64,000 bases of DNA from positions 289,363-353,362 of the forward strand of contig CAWFKW010000001.1 in assembly GCA_963816535.1 (NCBI GenBank). The letters are read 5' to 3'. A program made the position numbers and the translations under genes. This document shows positions 63,246-64,000 of this stretch, piece by piece (the first letter of the stretch is position 1; every line of letters begins with the position of its first letter). The notes under the pieces are model-generated. The model was not told where the DNA came from. It did not search any database and saw only the letters and a list, made by a program, of their open reading frames with translations. Source of the DNA: CAWFKW01 sp963816535 (GTDB lineage Bacteria; Bacteroidota; Ignavibacteria; Tepidaquicellales; OLB5).

Positions 63246-64000
63246 CATTTATTTGTCATATCCGCGTCTGGTTTCACTTTCCCTTTAAAAATATAAAACA
63301 TATACGCAAAGTAGCATAATGCAAGCGCAAATCCTATGAACCACCAGATCATTCCTATGCCTAATCCGTACTCCCGCTTTTGAGTTTTGTATTGTCAAGC
63401 TGTATTCAGGCTTAATTGAAGAAGCAAGCAATGTGGGGTAGAGCCCGAATGCGGTCGTAGCAAGCATTCCTGCAATGAAAACAGACGACGAAAGAAAAGC
63501 CTTTAGAATCGCCATTCTCCAGTCTGAAAATATATCAATCGCAAGCCCCAATATTCCCAGAAGCGGAAATATATGTCCTAGAAATTTCTTGTAAAGTTGC
63601 CAAAAGCCTCAGCTCTTATCATCCAAACAAAGGCGGCAACTGAGAACATCAGGGCGCCCCAATTGGCGGAACTTGAAATTTTCGCCCTTCTTGCTGCAAT
63701 TCATTTTCGGTTTTTAGCGCGATGAAATTTGCGCCGTGAGCAATGAGCGTAAAATACAGCCAGCGCCGCCATAAGAATTGTGAGCCATATTCCGGCCTCA
63801 GGAACGACGGTAAATGTTGTCCAAAGCGCTTCGAAGAAATATCCGCTTTCATGGATAGGTACTCCGCGGACGACATTCCCAGCGCTGCGCCGAATATAAC
63901 AACAAGCAGAATACTTGAAGCTGAAAACACGACGTCCCAAAATGATTTCCACAATGAATTATCAACGTGTTTCCTTAACTCGACGCCCAGGGCTCTTCCG
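63245..64000 (-). pseudogene. cydB: Cytochrome bd oxidase subunit II, partial and frameshifted
   Basis: The C-terminal part of the subunit II of the bd-type quinol oxidase, running off the window end. Pieces on the minus strand: RALG-type opening near 64000, SFWDVVFSASSILLVVIFGAALGN, GYFFEALWTTF, then AFLSSSVFIAGMLATTAFGLYPTLL...PEYSLTIQNS (63551-63370), and a last piece in another frame, GLGIGMIWWFIGFALALCY, ending in MTNK at the stop 63245. At least three shifts. The bd oxidase reduces oxygen with quinol at high affinity, so some oxygen use is indicated. cydA would lie beyond the window. Confidence 0.82.

Overview
The window looks like a chromosomal piece, probably from a metagenome, of an Ignavibacteria-like member of the Bacteroidota/Chlorobiota (FCB) group. 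The evidence is as follows. Six secreted proteins carry a type IX secretion C-terminal sorting domain of the form QNYPNPFNP...KKM(I/V)LxK. Two promoters have the TT(T)G-N20-TAnnTTTG layout typical of the group. Outer-membrane barrels, lipoproteins and LPS-heptose genes show a Gram-negative envelope. No CRISPR array, prophage, IS transposase, tRNA or rRNA was seen.

Layout. 0.1-5 kb: a small membrane protein, a Lol-type lipoprotein-release ABC transporter (permease plus LolD) and an outer-membrane barrel. 5-16.8 kb: envelope polysaccharide genes (heptosyltransferase-like GT9, methyltransferase, UbiA-type prenyltransferase, HAD phosphatase, two very large GT-C membrane proteins, HldD heptose epimerase, GT2), with one T9SS cargo protein inside. 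16.8-22.2 kb: ribosomal protein L28 with a zinc-ribbon partner, a two-gene Rieske/cytochrome b unit, peptide deformylase and Met-tRNA formyltransferase, and a large helical protein of unknown function. 22.4-30.4 kb: an accessory-looking locus with two homologous 168-nt structured RNAs on either side of two paralogous T9SS-secreted proteins, then a TrmB-type regulator with its own palindromic operator, two tandem 26-codon hydrophobic ORFs and a YCF48-repeat T9SS protein. 30.5-36.3 kb: DppC-like permease, dprA, rpoN, hslV, hslU in one probable operon. 37.5-50.3 kb: a colinear minus-strand run of 14 genes covering acyl-CoA/acetoacetyl-CoA metabolism, tpiA, gatB, sucC, four translationally coupled lipoproteins, L-2-hydroxyglutarate oxidase, 1-pyrroline-5-carboxylate dehydrogenase and a serine hydrolase. 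An IVS-like element (S23 four-helix-bundle gene between perfect 25-bp inverted repeats) sits inside this run.

From about 50.6 kb to the end every gene is broken by frameshifts, including the essential secA: a sensor histidine kinase, a lipoprotein, a GH3 glycosidase, two T9SS beta-propeller proteins, ogt, a HAD hydrolase, a thioredoxin-like protein, secA and cydB. No gene before this point is broken. This pattern fits uncorrected indels in a low-quality contig end better than real gene decay, and those entries are described as frameshifted genes with approximate limits.

The strongest candidates for something new are the RNA pair and the locus around it, and a cytochrome b that keeps both histidines for one b heme and lacks both for the other. 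Smaller points are the IVS-like element, the lipoprotein quartet, and a set of short palindromic repeats with related cores scattered between genes.
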